A DNA stretch of 27,865 nucleotides. Source: a virus. The stretch is from the IMG/VR virus record IMGVR_UViG_3300009124_000079, positions 1-27,865 of that record, one strand, 5' to 3'. The translations under genes were made by a program, and so were the position numbers. The notes under the pieces are model-generated. The model did not search any database. It was not told the DNA's origin and saw only the letters and a list, made by a program, of their open reading frames with translations. This document shows, in pieces, positions 1 to 7,176 of this stretch; the stretch's first letter is position 1; every line of letters starts with the position of its first letter.

Positions 1-30
1 CCAATGTTTTGGTAGACTTTTGGTGACAGT

Positions 31-52
31 CATTTTTGGCCCATTTTTGGCC
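31..52. repeat. Tandem 11-bp repeat upstream of terS
   Basis: CATTTTTGGCC occurs twice back to back (31-41 and 42-52). The rest of 1-99 holds no gene, only the leader and ribosome binding site of the small terminase gene. Repeats just upstream of a small terminase gene are often packaging (cos or pac) recognition sites, but nothing here proves that role. Confidence 0.4.
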
Positions 53-99
53 CTCCCTTCCCATTCTAGCCCCTTCACTTAGCATAGGAGACCCACGAC

Positions 100-741
100 A
101 TGCCAAGAAAGAAAGTAACCCTTAAACAACTACAACCAGCGATTGAAGCGCTTAAGGTTGGAGCCACATATAAGCTTGCAGCTGAAGCGGCTGGCGTAGC
201 CCCTTCGACATTCTACAAATATTTGAGGAAGGGCAGAGACCAAGAGACGCCAATGTGGGCCGAGTTCTACCGACTGGTCCAAGCGGCCAACCATGACCGT
301 TCGCAGTTCATGCTTAAGCGGATTGAAGAAGGAAGCCGAAAGGATTGGAGAGCTGCAGCTTGGTTGTTAGAACGACGCTATCTTTATAGACTCAACGCAC
401 CAATGGACATTCCAGAAGAAGAACCAGCCAAGAAGACAAGCGACCCAGTCGAACTATTGAAGAACCAAATCGAAGACCTACAGAAGGCTATCGCTTCAGC
501 TGCAGCCGCTCAGTCGTGGCAAGCTTACGCAGCACTTCAACGACAGCTTGTTTCGATGGTGTCAGAACTTCGGAGCATAGAAGGCGAAGACACCGAAGAC
601 GGGTTGGAGCGCATGACCGACGAGCAGCTTATCGGACAAATCGAAGCGGCTGTTCTGTCAATGCCCCCAGTCCTTCGTCAACGACTACAAAACCGTTTAT
701 CCATGGATACTTCCAATGTCGTCTCATTCAAAGGAAAATAA
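100..741 (+). CDS. terS: Small terminase subunit (probable)
   Basis: This 213-residue protein probably recognises phage DNA and recruits the large terminase for packaging. Residues about 8-50 form a helix-turn-helix (K-Q-L-Q-P-A-I-E-A-L, then A-A-E-A-A-G-V-A-P-S-T-F-Y-K-Y-L). Around residues 85-97 is a W-L-L-E-R-R-Y stretch, as in many HTH-type small terminases (often RRYP.R.G). The middle (about 105-165) is helical and charged and could serve oligomerisation. It is the first gene of the late cluster and lies two small genes and a PAS gene ahead of the large terminase. The start is set by GGAG at 87-90, within the leader GGAGACCCACGAC seen at other genes here. The call rests on the HTH, the size and the position. 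Confidence 0.75.
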   Translation: MPRKKVTLKQLQPAIEALKVGATYKLAAEAAGVAPSTFYKYLRKGRDQETPMWAEFYRLVQAANHDRSQFMLKRIEEGSRKDWRAAAWLLERRYLYRLNAPMDIPEEEPAKKTSDPVELLKNQIEDLQKAIASAAAAQSWQAYAALQRQLVSMVSELRSIEGEDTEDGLERMTDEQLIGQIEAAVLSMPPVLRQRLQNRLSMDTSNVVSFKGK

Positions 742-742
742 A

Positions 743-1129
743 ATGTTGATAGTGTTAGGCTTATTGGGTGGGGTAGCTCTCACAACTTCCGCTTGGGTTG
801 TCGTCGAACGAAACAAGCCCGAACCTGAAACCATCAATGTCGAAGACATCGTCAAGTCAACCATAGCCCTTCACAAGCCCAGCGAGAACCTAACGGAGCC
901 CGACTTGTTGAAGGTCCCATGCAGTTTGGACTATATCGCCACGAATGGGGACTTGTTATGTCGAGAAATGTTCTGTCGAATGACAACCAGGGGAATCGAT
1001 TCGAAGACAAGTGGGGGAGAATGTGAACAAATATCCAACATCCAGAACAAACTTGTCATATTGAAAGAGTGTTCCAAACTTGGGGACGCTTACAAAGAAT
1101 GCGTCGAGCTATTCGATAGGAGACTATGA
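743..1129 (+). CDS. Secreted or membrane-anchored Cys-rich protein, unknown function
   Basis: I do not recognise the family. The 128-residue product starts with a hydrophobic segment (residues 1-20, L-I-V-L-G-L-L-G-G-V-A-L-T-T-S-A-W) that could be a signal peptide or a single N-terminal anchor. The soluble part carries six cysteines, suggesting disulfides in an oxidising compartment such as the periplasm. The start at 743 is preferred over an in-frame ATG at 716: AAGGA at 731-735 sits correctly before 743, and the later start leaves the membrane segment at the very N-terminus. It begins one base after the terS stop, and its own stop overlaps the next gene. A spanin-like or superinfection-exclusion role is possible but unsupported. 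Confidence 0.6.
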   Translation: MLIVLGLLGGVALTTSAWVVVERNKPEPETINVEDIVKSTIALHKPSENLTEPDLLKVPCSLDYIATNGDLLCREMFCRMTTRGIDSKTSGGECEQISNIQNKLVILKECSKLGDAYKECVELFDRRL

Positions 1130-1329
1130 TGGAAGACCAACCCGAACAAGTCGGTTTATTGTACGCACATTTTCGAATGTATGCTGACTTAATGAAGATA
1201 GATGTCCAAACCCAAGCCGAAGCTCTTTGTATGTTATTGTTCGATTTAGCAGAGAAGAAGTTTTTCACACAAGAAGAACTTGAACAAATCGTATTCTCAA
1301 TTATGCAAGTCACCGAAATAGACAAATGA
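1129..1329 (+). CDS. Small hypothetical protein (66 aa)
   Basis: A small acidic, mostly helical protein of unknown function (M-E-D-Q-P-E-Q-V-G-L-L-Y at the start; A-E-K-K-F-F-T-Q-E-E-L near the end). Two adjacent ATGs exist at 1126 and 1129. The AGGAG at 1118-1122 is better spaced for the second, and the first overlaps the upstream stop. Its TGA overlaps the ATG of the PAS gene at 1326, so the two are probably translated together. There is no signal peptide, membrane segment or recognisable motif. Tight coupling on both sides is the main evidence that it is a real gene. Confidence 0.6.
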   Translation: MEDQPEQVGLLYAHFRMYADLMKIDVQTQAEALCMLLFDLAEKKFFTQEELEQIVFSIMQVTEIDK

Positions 1330-2069
1330 AGGTTATCGAAGTACTGGAGACCTTAAGCGACCGTTTAATGGTGGCTATGGTGATTTGTGAACATGATGGA
1401 CAGTCTAGCTTAAGGGTTGTACTTGCCAACAATCCAGCAGCTACGATTTTCGGCTATCCATCGTCCCAAGCCATGGTTGGTTTGGATGTTAAGGCGCTTA
1501 TGCCTTCCAAATATGCAGAACATCACGACAGCCATATCGGAAAACACATGGCGAAAAGGGAAGGGATAATTCATAAGAGTTCGATAATGGGACAATGGCG
1601 AGAACTGGAAGCCATGACCCAGTCAGGCGAAAAAATTCCCGTGTTGGCAAATGTGGCCGATGTCAAGAACTCAACCGAGCGTTATTTCGTGGCTATCTTT
1701 CAGGACCGAAGGAAAGAACAAGACGAAAAGGCGAAACTAGAAACGGCCATGTTAGAAATGGCAGCTGCAAAAGAGCAAGCCGAACAACTGAGAGAAGAAG
1801 CCGAGCAAGCCAAGGCGATAGCCGAAGACAACCTTCACCGACAGCAAAAGCTAAGCGCCCAAGTCACGCTCCTTCGACAAATCTTTGGTGGGACTGTCGG
1901 TCTAATTGTTCTTTTGGCTGTCTTGGTGGTTATTGGGTGGAACAGTGGCCAATATGAACTTGAATCGTTGGCTATGTTTGAACGAATCCTGTTGGTTCTC
2001 ACTGGGATGTTAGGGTCGGCTATGGCTGGGGTGTTCGATAGTCGAAATGGAAAGGACGATAAAAAATGA
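1326..2069 (+). CDS. PAS-domain protein with coiled coil and C-terminal membrane hairpin
   Basis: A 247-residue protein that looks like a small-molecule or redox sensor tethered to a membrane. Residues about 10-128 match a PAS fold: N-N-P-A-A-T-I-F-G-Y, then V-G-L-D-V-K-A-L-M-P, then H-H-D-S-H, W-R-E-L-E-A-M, S-G-E-K-I-P-V, and the closing F-V-A-I-F-Q-D-R-R. Residues 128-185 are a Glu/Ala/Lys/Gln-rich coiled coil. Two hydrophobic segments follow (about 187-204 and 219-236), then a charged tail. No kinase, GGDEF, HAMP or DNA-binding domain is attached. The membrane hairpin and charged tail resemble some phage holins, which is my inference. The stop overlaps the ATG of the large terminase gene (ATGA at 2066-2069), so the two are probably translationally coupled. 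Confidence 0.75.
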   Translation: MKVIEVLETLSDRLMVAMVICEHDGQSSLRVVLANNPAATIFGYPSSQAMVGLDVKALMPSKYAEHHDSHIGKHMAKREGIIHKSSIMGQWRELEAMTQSGEKIPVLANVADVKNSTERYFVAIFQDRRKEQDEKAKLETAMLEMAAAKEQAEQLREEAEQAKAIAEDNLHRQQKLSAQVTLLRQIFGGTVGLIVLLAVLVVIGWNSGQYELESLAMFERILLVLTGMLGSAMAGVFDSRNGKDDKK

Positions 2070-3484
2070 TTGACCTAACCCGTCAAGTTCTCCAGCTGAA
2101 GCGTAGGGCGGCTATCAATCCGTTGTCCTACTTCAGACCAACACCCCCCCAATTGGCGTTCCTCAAAGACCCAAGCCCAATCAAACTTCTATTGGGTGGG
2201 AACCAAGTGGGGAAGACAAGGTGTTCAGTCATGGAGCTTTTATATCGTGCGCTTGACTGTCATCCATACTTAAAGACGGACCCAGCCCCTAACGAATCGT
2301 GGCTTATCACCCATAGCCACGACCAGAGCCGAACCATTCAGGAAAAGCTGTTCGAAATGATACCCGAGGGGATGTTGATGGACGATTGTGTGTTCATTCC
2401 TGGAAAGGGTTTTCGGGGTCAAGTTCCAATCGTTCGATTTAAGAACGGTTCGATTATTCGAATCAAGACAGCCCAACAGGGACTTGGTCTAGCTTCGGCT
2501 TCGATTGGGTTCGTGGCAATAGACGAGCCAATCCCCGAAGCTGTTTGGGGTGAACTTGCCGCCCGTGTTCTTAGGGGTGGAGCTGGAGGTAAGACCGGCA
2601 CAATCGCCATAACCATGACACCCGTGGGGGAAGATGTCAGCTATCTTCGACGAATGGTTGAAGACAATAGAATTTCATGTCACCGAGCCCCCCTAACCGT
2701 CGAAGACACGACCCCCTTGGATTGTGATCCCCTATTAAGTCAGGCCCAAATCGACAATATAGCGTCCACCTACCTTCCAATCGACAGGGAAGCCAGATTG
2801 AACGGGTCGTGGGATGTTGGAATCGACCCGAAACAGCTTATCTTCGACAACTTCGACCCTTCAATGATAAGCGGAGCTCCCGTTCCAAATGGTGGGGACT
2901 ACAAATTCGCAGTCGGTATCGACCACGGAAGCCAGCCGAACAGCCAAGTCGCAGTCCTTGCAGCTGTGGACATGACCGACTATCAAGAACCGAAGGTCTA
3001 TGTCCTTGGGGAATACACTGGAGGGGCTTCGAGTGCCGAACACCATGTCCGGGGAATATTGGAAATGTTGAAGCGCCACCATGTCGACCCTTCAATGTGT
3101 TCATGGACTGGGGATGGGGCACATTATGCGGGTCGTGGTCAAACTGGATTCAAAATGTCCAACGGGATGTTGATGAGAGCATTCGAACGGGTGTTGAACC
3201 TTCCACCAAGGGGTCTTCCTTTTACCATTCGTACAGCGCTTAAATTCAAAAGTTCGGTGTATTACGGTTCTAGTGTGCTATATAGCATCATGGCCAAAAA
3301 TCACTTTTATGTGAGACCTGAATGTTCCCAATTGATTCAGTCCTTACAACGCTATACATTCAAGCGAACTTCTTCGCAAAAGTCGACGGACCCCCATGGG
3401 CACTCAGTCGATGCCCTTCGCTATTGTATCCTACCTGTCGTCCACCAACGATTTACGCCACCCGCTAGAATCAGGATGTATTAA
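2066..3484 (+). CDS. terL: Large terminase subunit (ATPase and nuclease)
   Basis: The packaging motor: it drives DNA into the prohead with ATP and cuts it with a C-terminal nuclease. The length (472 residues) is normal. Walker A is G-G-N-Q-V-G-K-T at residues 44-51. Walker B is F-V-A-I-D-E-P at about 149-155, with D153 and catalytic E154. The coupling motif T-M-T-P is at about 183-186. The RNase H-like nuclease domain shows acidic residues D286 (G-I-D-H-G), D350 (G-D-G-A-H-Y) and D449 (H-S-V-D-A-L-R-Y). It starts inside the PAS gene's stop codon and its TAA shares a base with the portal start at 3484. Confidence 0.95.
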   Translation: MIDLTRQVLQLKRRAAINPLSYFRPTPPQLAFLKDPSPIKLLLGGNQVGKTRCSVMELLYRALDCHPYLKTDPAPNESWLITHSHDQSRTIQEKLFEMIPEGMLMDDCVFIPGKGFRGQVPIVRFKNGSIIRIKTAQQGLGLASASIGFVAIDEPIPEAVWGELAARVLRGGAGGKTGTIAITMTPVGEDVSYLRRMVEDNRISCHRAPLTVEDTTPLDCDPLLSQAQIDNIASTYLPIDREARLNGSWDVGIDPKQLIFDNFDPSMISGAPVPNGGDYKFAVGIDHGSQPNSQVAVLAAVDMTDYQEPKVYVLGEYTGGASSAEHHVRGILEMLKRHHVDPSMCSWTGDGAHYAGRGQTGFKMSNGMLMRAFERVLNLPPRGLPFTIRTALKFKSSVYYGSSVLYSIMAKNHFYVRPECSQLIQSLQRYTFKRTSSQKSTDPHGHSVDALRYCILPVVHQRFTPPARIRMY

Positions 3485-4950
3485 TGCTTACTTATACCTA
3501 TCCAACCAAACCAGTCGCACCAAACAACCTAGACCAAAAGCGTTGGGAATTCACAAGTCTTCGAAAACGCATGTTGACAGGAGCTTGGGACCAAGACTTG
3601 GAAGACGAATTGGCACGCCACCTAAGCCCAGACAGGCGAGAATCTTGGGGCCCTTCGGACCTGAGCTCTAACCCGTTCGAACAGGTTACCCGCCAATTGT
3701 CTGTTCTCTATACGGATAGCCCAACGGTCACAGCTGGAGGAAATGACATTTCGTCTTTGGTTGGTCGTGAGGGATATGCCACACGGGCGGGTCTATGGCC
3801 GTTAATGCAGCGTGTCCAACAAATGGTCCTTGGTCTTCGTGAAACTGTTGTTCGGGTGGAGGTTATTCCCCACACTAGAGGGGTTCAACCTGACACCCCT
3901 GGACTGGTCTATCGGTGCGTGACCCCTGATAATGTCTATTGCGAAGTCGACCCCGACCAACCAGACATCCCAGTTTATTACAGAGAATATAGAATTCGAT
4001 TGAATCCAATCACCATGGAACAAGAATGGGTTTGTGATGTCATCGACATTCGAAACATGAACGAGCCCATGTTCGGGATGTTCAAGGCGAACAAAGACGG
4101 CTCATTGGGGGAGGATGTCAGCGAGCTATATATGGGACATCCAACCCATAGGGGCGCAGACTTCCCATTTCGAAATTCATTGGGCCAACCATTCCTTCCC
4201 TTAACGGTCTATCATGCCGAGAAGACAGGCGACCTATGGAACTTCCTAGACGGGAACACCCTTGTGTATGGTTCTTTGAATAGTGCGGTCCTTTATACCA
4301 TGTTCTTACATTGCGTTCGTGATAATGCTTGGGCTCAAAAGTACATGCTTGGGGCTTCGGTCGCTGGACTCAACGCCATGGACCAAGACCTTGTTAGTCG
4401 TCGTGCAGCTGTTTCGACGGACCCATCGTCTATTCTCATTCTTCAGAGTGACCCCGACACGACAGGACAACCGCTTGTCGGAACCTTCAGCCCACCAATA
4501 AAGCCGGACGAGCTGTTGGAAAGTGTTGCGAAATACGAGCTTCGGGTGGCCGTGTCTAGTGGAATCGCTCCCGAAAGTTTGACACGACAGAACGCAGACC
4601 CGCGAAGTGGATACGCCCTTTCGATTGACCGAGCCGGACAACGAGAAGCCCAACGCAAATATGCCCCCGTCTTTCGAATGGGTGACGAAGACCTGTTGGC
4701 CAAAAGTGCAGCTCTTTGTAACCGATACTTAGGCACGAACCTTCCAGAAAGTGGGTATCGTGTCAGCTATCAGTCGTTGGCACTTGGACCGGAGGAGCTC
4801 AAAGCCCAACGAGAAGACATCTTGGCCAAACTACAAGCCGGACTCATTTCACCCATTGACGCTATTCAAACCTTAAACCCTGACTTGGACCAAACCGCAG
4901 CTGTCGAACTTCTCCAAAAGATTCGACGGGAGCGGGCCGAGTTCCTTTAA
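3484..4950 (+). CDS. Portal protein
   Basis: This 488-residue protein should form the dodecameric portal at one capsid vertex, through which DNA enters and to which the tail attaches. It resembles the SPP1 gp6-like portal family in length and layout: an N-terminal segment that binds the capsid, a central region with L-P-L-T-V-Y-H and long helices (about 240-300), the stretch V-A-V-S-S-G-I-A-P-E-S-L near 355-370, and a helical C-terminus with G-L-I-S-P-I-D-A-I-Q-T-L-N-P. Direct adjacency to terL (overlapping stop and start) and to the scaffold supports the call. No protease or Mu F-like gene follows. Confidence 0.85.
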   Translation: MLTYTYPTKPVAPNNLDQKRWEFTSLRKRMLTGAWDQDLEDELARHLSPDRRESWGPSDLSSNPFEQVTRQLSVLYTDSPTVTAGGNDISSLVGREGYATRAGLWPLMQRVQQMVLGLRETVVRVEVIPHTRGVQPDTPGLVYRCVTPDNVYCEVDPDQPDIPVYYREYRIRLNPITMEQEWVCDVIDIRNMNEPMFGMFKANKDGSLGEDVSELYMGHPTHRGADFPFRNSLGQPFLPLTVYHAEKTGDLWNFLDGNTLVYGSLNSAVLYTMFLHCVRDNAWAQKYMLGASVAGLNAMDQDLVSRRAAVSTDPSSILILQSDPDTTGQPLVGTFSPPIKPDELLESVAKYELRVAVSSGIAPESLTRQNADPRSGYALSIDRAGQREAQRKYAPVFRMGDEDLLAKSAALCNRYLGTNLPESGYRVSYQSLALGPEELKAQREDILAKLQAGLISPIDAIQTLNPDLDQTAAVELLQKIRRERAEFL

Positions 4951-4965
4951 TATGGAGACCCACCC

Positions 4966-5595
4966 ATGAAAACAATAGAACACGAGGGACAAACATATGT
5001 CCTTAAGACCGATATGGAAAATGCTATTCAAACCCGTTTACAAAAGATGTCAGCAAGAGCAGCCGAAGCCGAGCAGCAAGCCGCCCAGCTCCAAGACACC
5101 ATCGACGGAATGAATGGACGACTTGGTGCGCTTGACAACCTCCAGTCCCAAATCGACCAATACAAGCAACAGCTCGAACAAGCGAACGGGCGGTTCGACC
5201 GTTACCAAACTGTTTCCAAATTCGGAATGACGGACCCAGACCAAATGGAGCTTATCGAATGGCAATATGAGAAGACCATGTCGAAGCGCAACAAGAAGGA
5301 CCAACAGAGTCTTGGGGATTGGTTGGACGGGTTGGTTCAAGACCCATCGACCGCACCAATCGCCCTTCGACCCCATCTTCAGGCACTAGCCCCTCAAGAA
5401 GCCCCACAAGTAGCCGAAGCCGCCCCACAAGCAGCCGAAGCCCCACAAGCCCTTCCCCAACCCCCACGAATGAATAATGGGGCTATAACCGCACCCCCAA
5501 CGACTGAAAACCTTGTCGAACGAGGTCTTCGGGACTTGGACTTCTACCGTGAAAACAGAGAAGCAATCAAAAAAGCATTTTATAACCGACAATAG
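4966..5595 (+). CDS. Capsid scaffolding protein
   Basis: A 209-residue protein likely to guide capsid shell assembly. Residues about 25-85 form a Gln/Ala/Glu-rich coiled coil. A linker around 140-175 repeats P-Q-x-A-E-A and is rich in Pro and Ala. The C-terminus is short, helical and basic (E-N-R-E-A-I-K-K-A-F-Y-N-R-Q), as expected for capsid-binding tails of scaffolds. It sits between the portal and the head genes. Translation starts after GGAGACCCACCC at 4954-4965. No protease is encoded nearby, so the scaffold may exit intact. Confidence 0.75.
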   Translation: MKTIEHEGQTYVLKTDMENAIQTRLQKMSARAAEAEQQAAQLQDTIDGMNGRLGALDNLQSQIDQYKQQLEQANGRFDRYQTVSKFGMTDPDQMELIEWQYEKTMSKRNKKDQQSLGDWLDGLVQDPSTAPIALRPHLQALAPQEAPQVAEAAPQAAEAPQALPQPPRMNNGAITAPPTTENLVERGLRDLDFYRENREAIKKAFYNRQ

Positions 5596-5604
5596 GAGAC
5601 CATC

Positions 5605-5919
5605 ATGGCAGCTGTTGACCTCAGCGCTTCAAGCGCATTTCCAGTAATCAAACTAATCTCAACCGTTGGAACGACCCAACAAGAAGTTATCCTTCCCCCT
5701 GGAAAGATACGGGTCTCAGCTGGTTCTAGTGTGGCGATTGATATAGCTACTTCGGGCGTGTCCGATGGTGCAGCTATGCCAGCCGACAAGCTAGCAATCC
5801 CAGCGGGAAATCTTTTGGAATTGGACTTGGGTCATTCAGGTGGCGACAAGGTCAGTTCTATAGCCGTAGCCGCTCAAACAGGAACAGCTGATATTAATAT
5901 CGTCTTAGAGAGAATCTAA
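5605..5919 (+). CDS. Small beta-rich head-associated protein, unknown
   Basis: The family is not recognised. The 104-residue product is low in charge and rich in Ser, Ala, Gly and Val, with alternating hydrophobic residues (I-K-L-I-S, Q-E-V-I-L-P-P-G-K-I-R-V, S-S-I-A-V-A-A), suggesting a small beta sandwich. It has no Cys and no membrane segment. It sits between the scaffold and the capsid gene, where decoration or minor head proteins are often found. AGGAGACCATC precedes the ATG. Its stop TAA shares its last base with the next ATG at 5919, so the two are translated together. Confidence 0.6.
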   Translation: MAAVDLSASSAFPVIKLISTVGTTQQEVILPPGKIRVSAGSSVAIDIATSGVSDGAAMPADKLAIPAGNLLELDLGHSGGDKVSSIAVAAQTGTADINIVLERI

Positions 5920-6752
5920 TGGCACAATTCAAATTTCCAACCGGTGGAGGGGCCGCCCCTTCAGCTGGTGCATGGACTGAAATAGCAAGTGGCGACCTAA
6001 CGACCAACGCTCAATCCTACACGACCTTTAACCTAGCCGCTTCAGCGGTTGAGGGTTACGCCCATCGAATCAACATTGGAGCCGATGTTGGTGGCGTGTC
6101 GAACACGACGAGAATGTCCGAATGTGGGATTCTAACATTCGACACGGGAATCAGCCTTGACACCCTGACAGCTGGTGAAGGTTCGAGTGGGGTCGTTCAA
6201 CTTATGTTCGAACCGGCTGGGGTGGATAATTCGTCCGTATATTACACCGATGTCGCTAGACCTCAAACAGTAATGTTATGGTGTGGCTTCGATGGTCCAC
6301 CTTTCGTTTCAGGCGATATGGTCTATTATGGGCATGGTCTGCAGTGTAGGCCTAATCTCAGTGCTACTAATAATGATGGATACTATAACCAAACGAGAAT
6401 CATGCGCACGCAAGGCACGACCACAGCGCCACAAGGCGCGAGCTATGCATTCGGTTATCGTTTTCAAAACCTCCAAATGACAGCGACATTCGGAAAGAGC
6501 TACTTAACACAGACGGAATTCGGAATTAGCCAAGTCGATTGGAATGGGGCGATTTACCGTGACGATGTCGGTTATGATGACTTCGCCATGTTGGGAACAA
6601 TTAGTCAAGTCAGCGACAATCTGAATACGAAGACCACAACCACAAGCGAAACAATAAAATTAGGTGTCGCCTTCCAAGTCGCCCTTTCTAGTGACAATAC
6701 GGTCATGGGTTGGGATTTTAATCTTAAATGGCGAAAGCTCCTTTCGGTTTAA
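5919..6752 (+). CDS. Putative virion structural protein (277 aa)
   Basis: No family is recognised. The sequence is beta-rich, with many Thr, Ser, Gly and Tyr residues and few charged ones (for example Q-S-Y-T-T-F-N-L, G-V-V-Q-L-M-F-E-P-A-G-V, Y-Y-N-Q-T-R-I-M-R-T-Q). It lies between a small beta-rich protein and a decoration-like protein in the head block. The next gene begins two bases after its stop. A head fibre or minor capsid component is the likeliest role, inferred from position and composition. Confidence 0.55.
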   Translation: MAQFKFPTGGGAAPSAGAWTEIASGDLTTNAQSYTTFNLAASAVEGYAHRINIGADVGGVSNTTRMSECGILTFDTGISLDTLTAGEGSSGVVQLMFEPAGVDNSSVYYTDVARPQTVMLWCGFDGPPFVSGDMVYYGHGLQCRPNLSATNNDGYYNQTRIMRTQGTTTAPQGASYAFGYRFQNLQMTATFGKSYLTQTEFGISQVDWNGAIYRDDVGYDDFAMLGTISQVSDNLNTKTTTTSETIKLGVAFQVALSSDNTVMGWDFNLKWRKLLSV

Positions 6753-6753
6753 C

Positions 6754-7167
6754 ATGGCAAATTATCGATTTTACACTGTGACCAGTGGCAATTCTTCGCA
6801 GCTTATTGTCAACACCTCATTAAATGAAAATGTTAGTGAAGGGGATGTCCTACGTTCGAAAGTGGCGGGAGCTCATGGCCTACTTGAAAAGGCCAACGAT
6901 TCAGGCGTTCAGGCTGTTGGGGTCGCCATGGCGACTGGTACAATCGGGACTAGTATAGATGTCTTATACCAAGGGACCCAACAAGTGAATTTTGTTGAGA
7001 CCTTGACATCTAGCGACATTGGCAAACGGGTTTATGTCAGCGCCACAAGTGGAAAAGCGACAATCACCCCACCTTCAGCAGCTGGAAAAACAATCATCCA
7101 ATTGGGGTTCCTTCGAGACACGAATGGGACCTGTTATGTCAACCCTCAAACCATTCTTAAACTTTAG
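6754..7167 (+). CDS. Putative capsid decoration protein, paralogue of the next gene's C-terminus
   Basis: A 137-residue beta-rich protein starting M-A-N-Y-R-F. Residues about 70-130 (V-Q-A-V-G-V-A-M, S-S-D-I-G-K-R-V-Y-V-S-A-T-S-G-K-A-T-I-T-P-P, Q-L-G-F-L) align with the C-terminal part of the next protein (H-Q-V-I-G-V-A-L, S-G-D-T-G-K-A-V-Y-L-S-V-T-N-G-R-A-T-L-T-A-P, R-V-G-F-V-F). This pattern resembles DUF2190-type head decoration proteins, a resemblance I rate as plausible only. The start is set at 6754 because the preceding gene's stop lies at 6750-6752; a longer in-frame reading from 6664 would run back into that gene. Confidence 0.6.
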   Translation: MANYRFYTVTSGNSSQLIVNTSLNENVSEGDVLRSKVAGAHGLLEKANDSGVQAVGVAMATGTIGTSIDVLYQGTQQVNFVETLTSSDIGKRVYVSATSGKATITPPSAAGKTIIQLGFLRDTNGTCYVNPQTILKL

Positions 7168-7176
7168 GAGACCACC

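Noticed and set aside
4306-4653. Minus-strand open frame of 115 residues inside the portal gene
   Set aside because: Shadow of a strong portal reading; no ribosome binding site, and no minus-strand neighbours.
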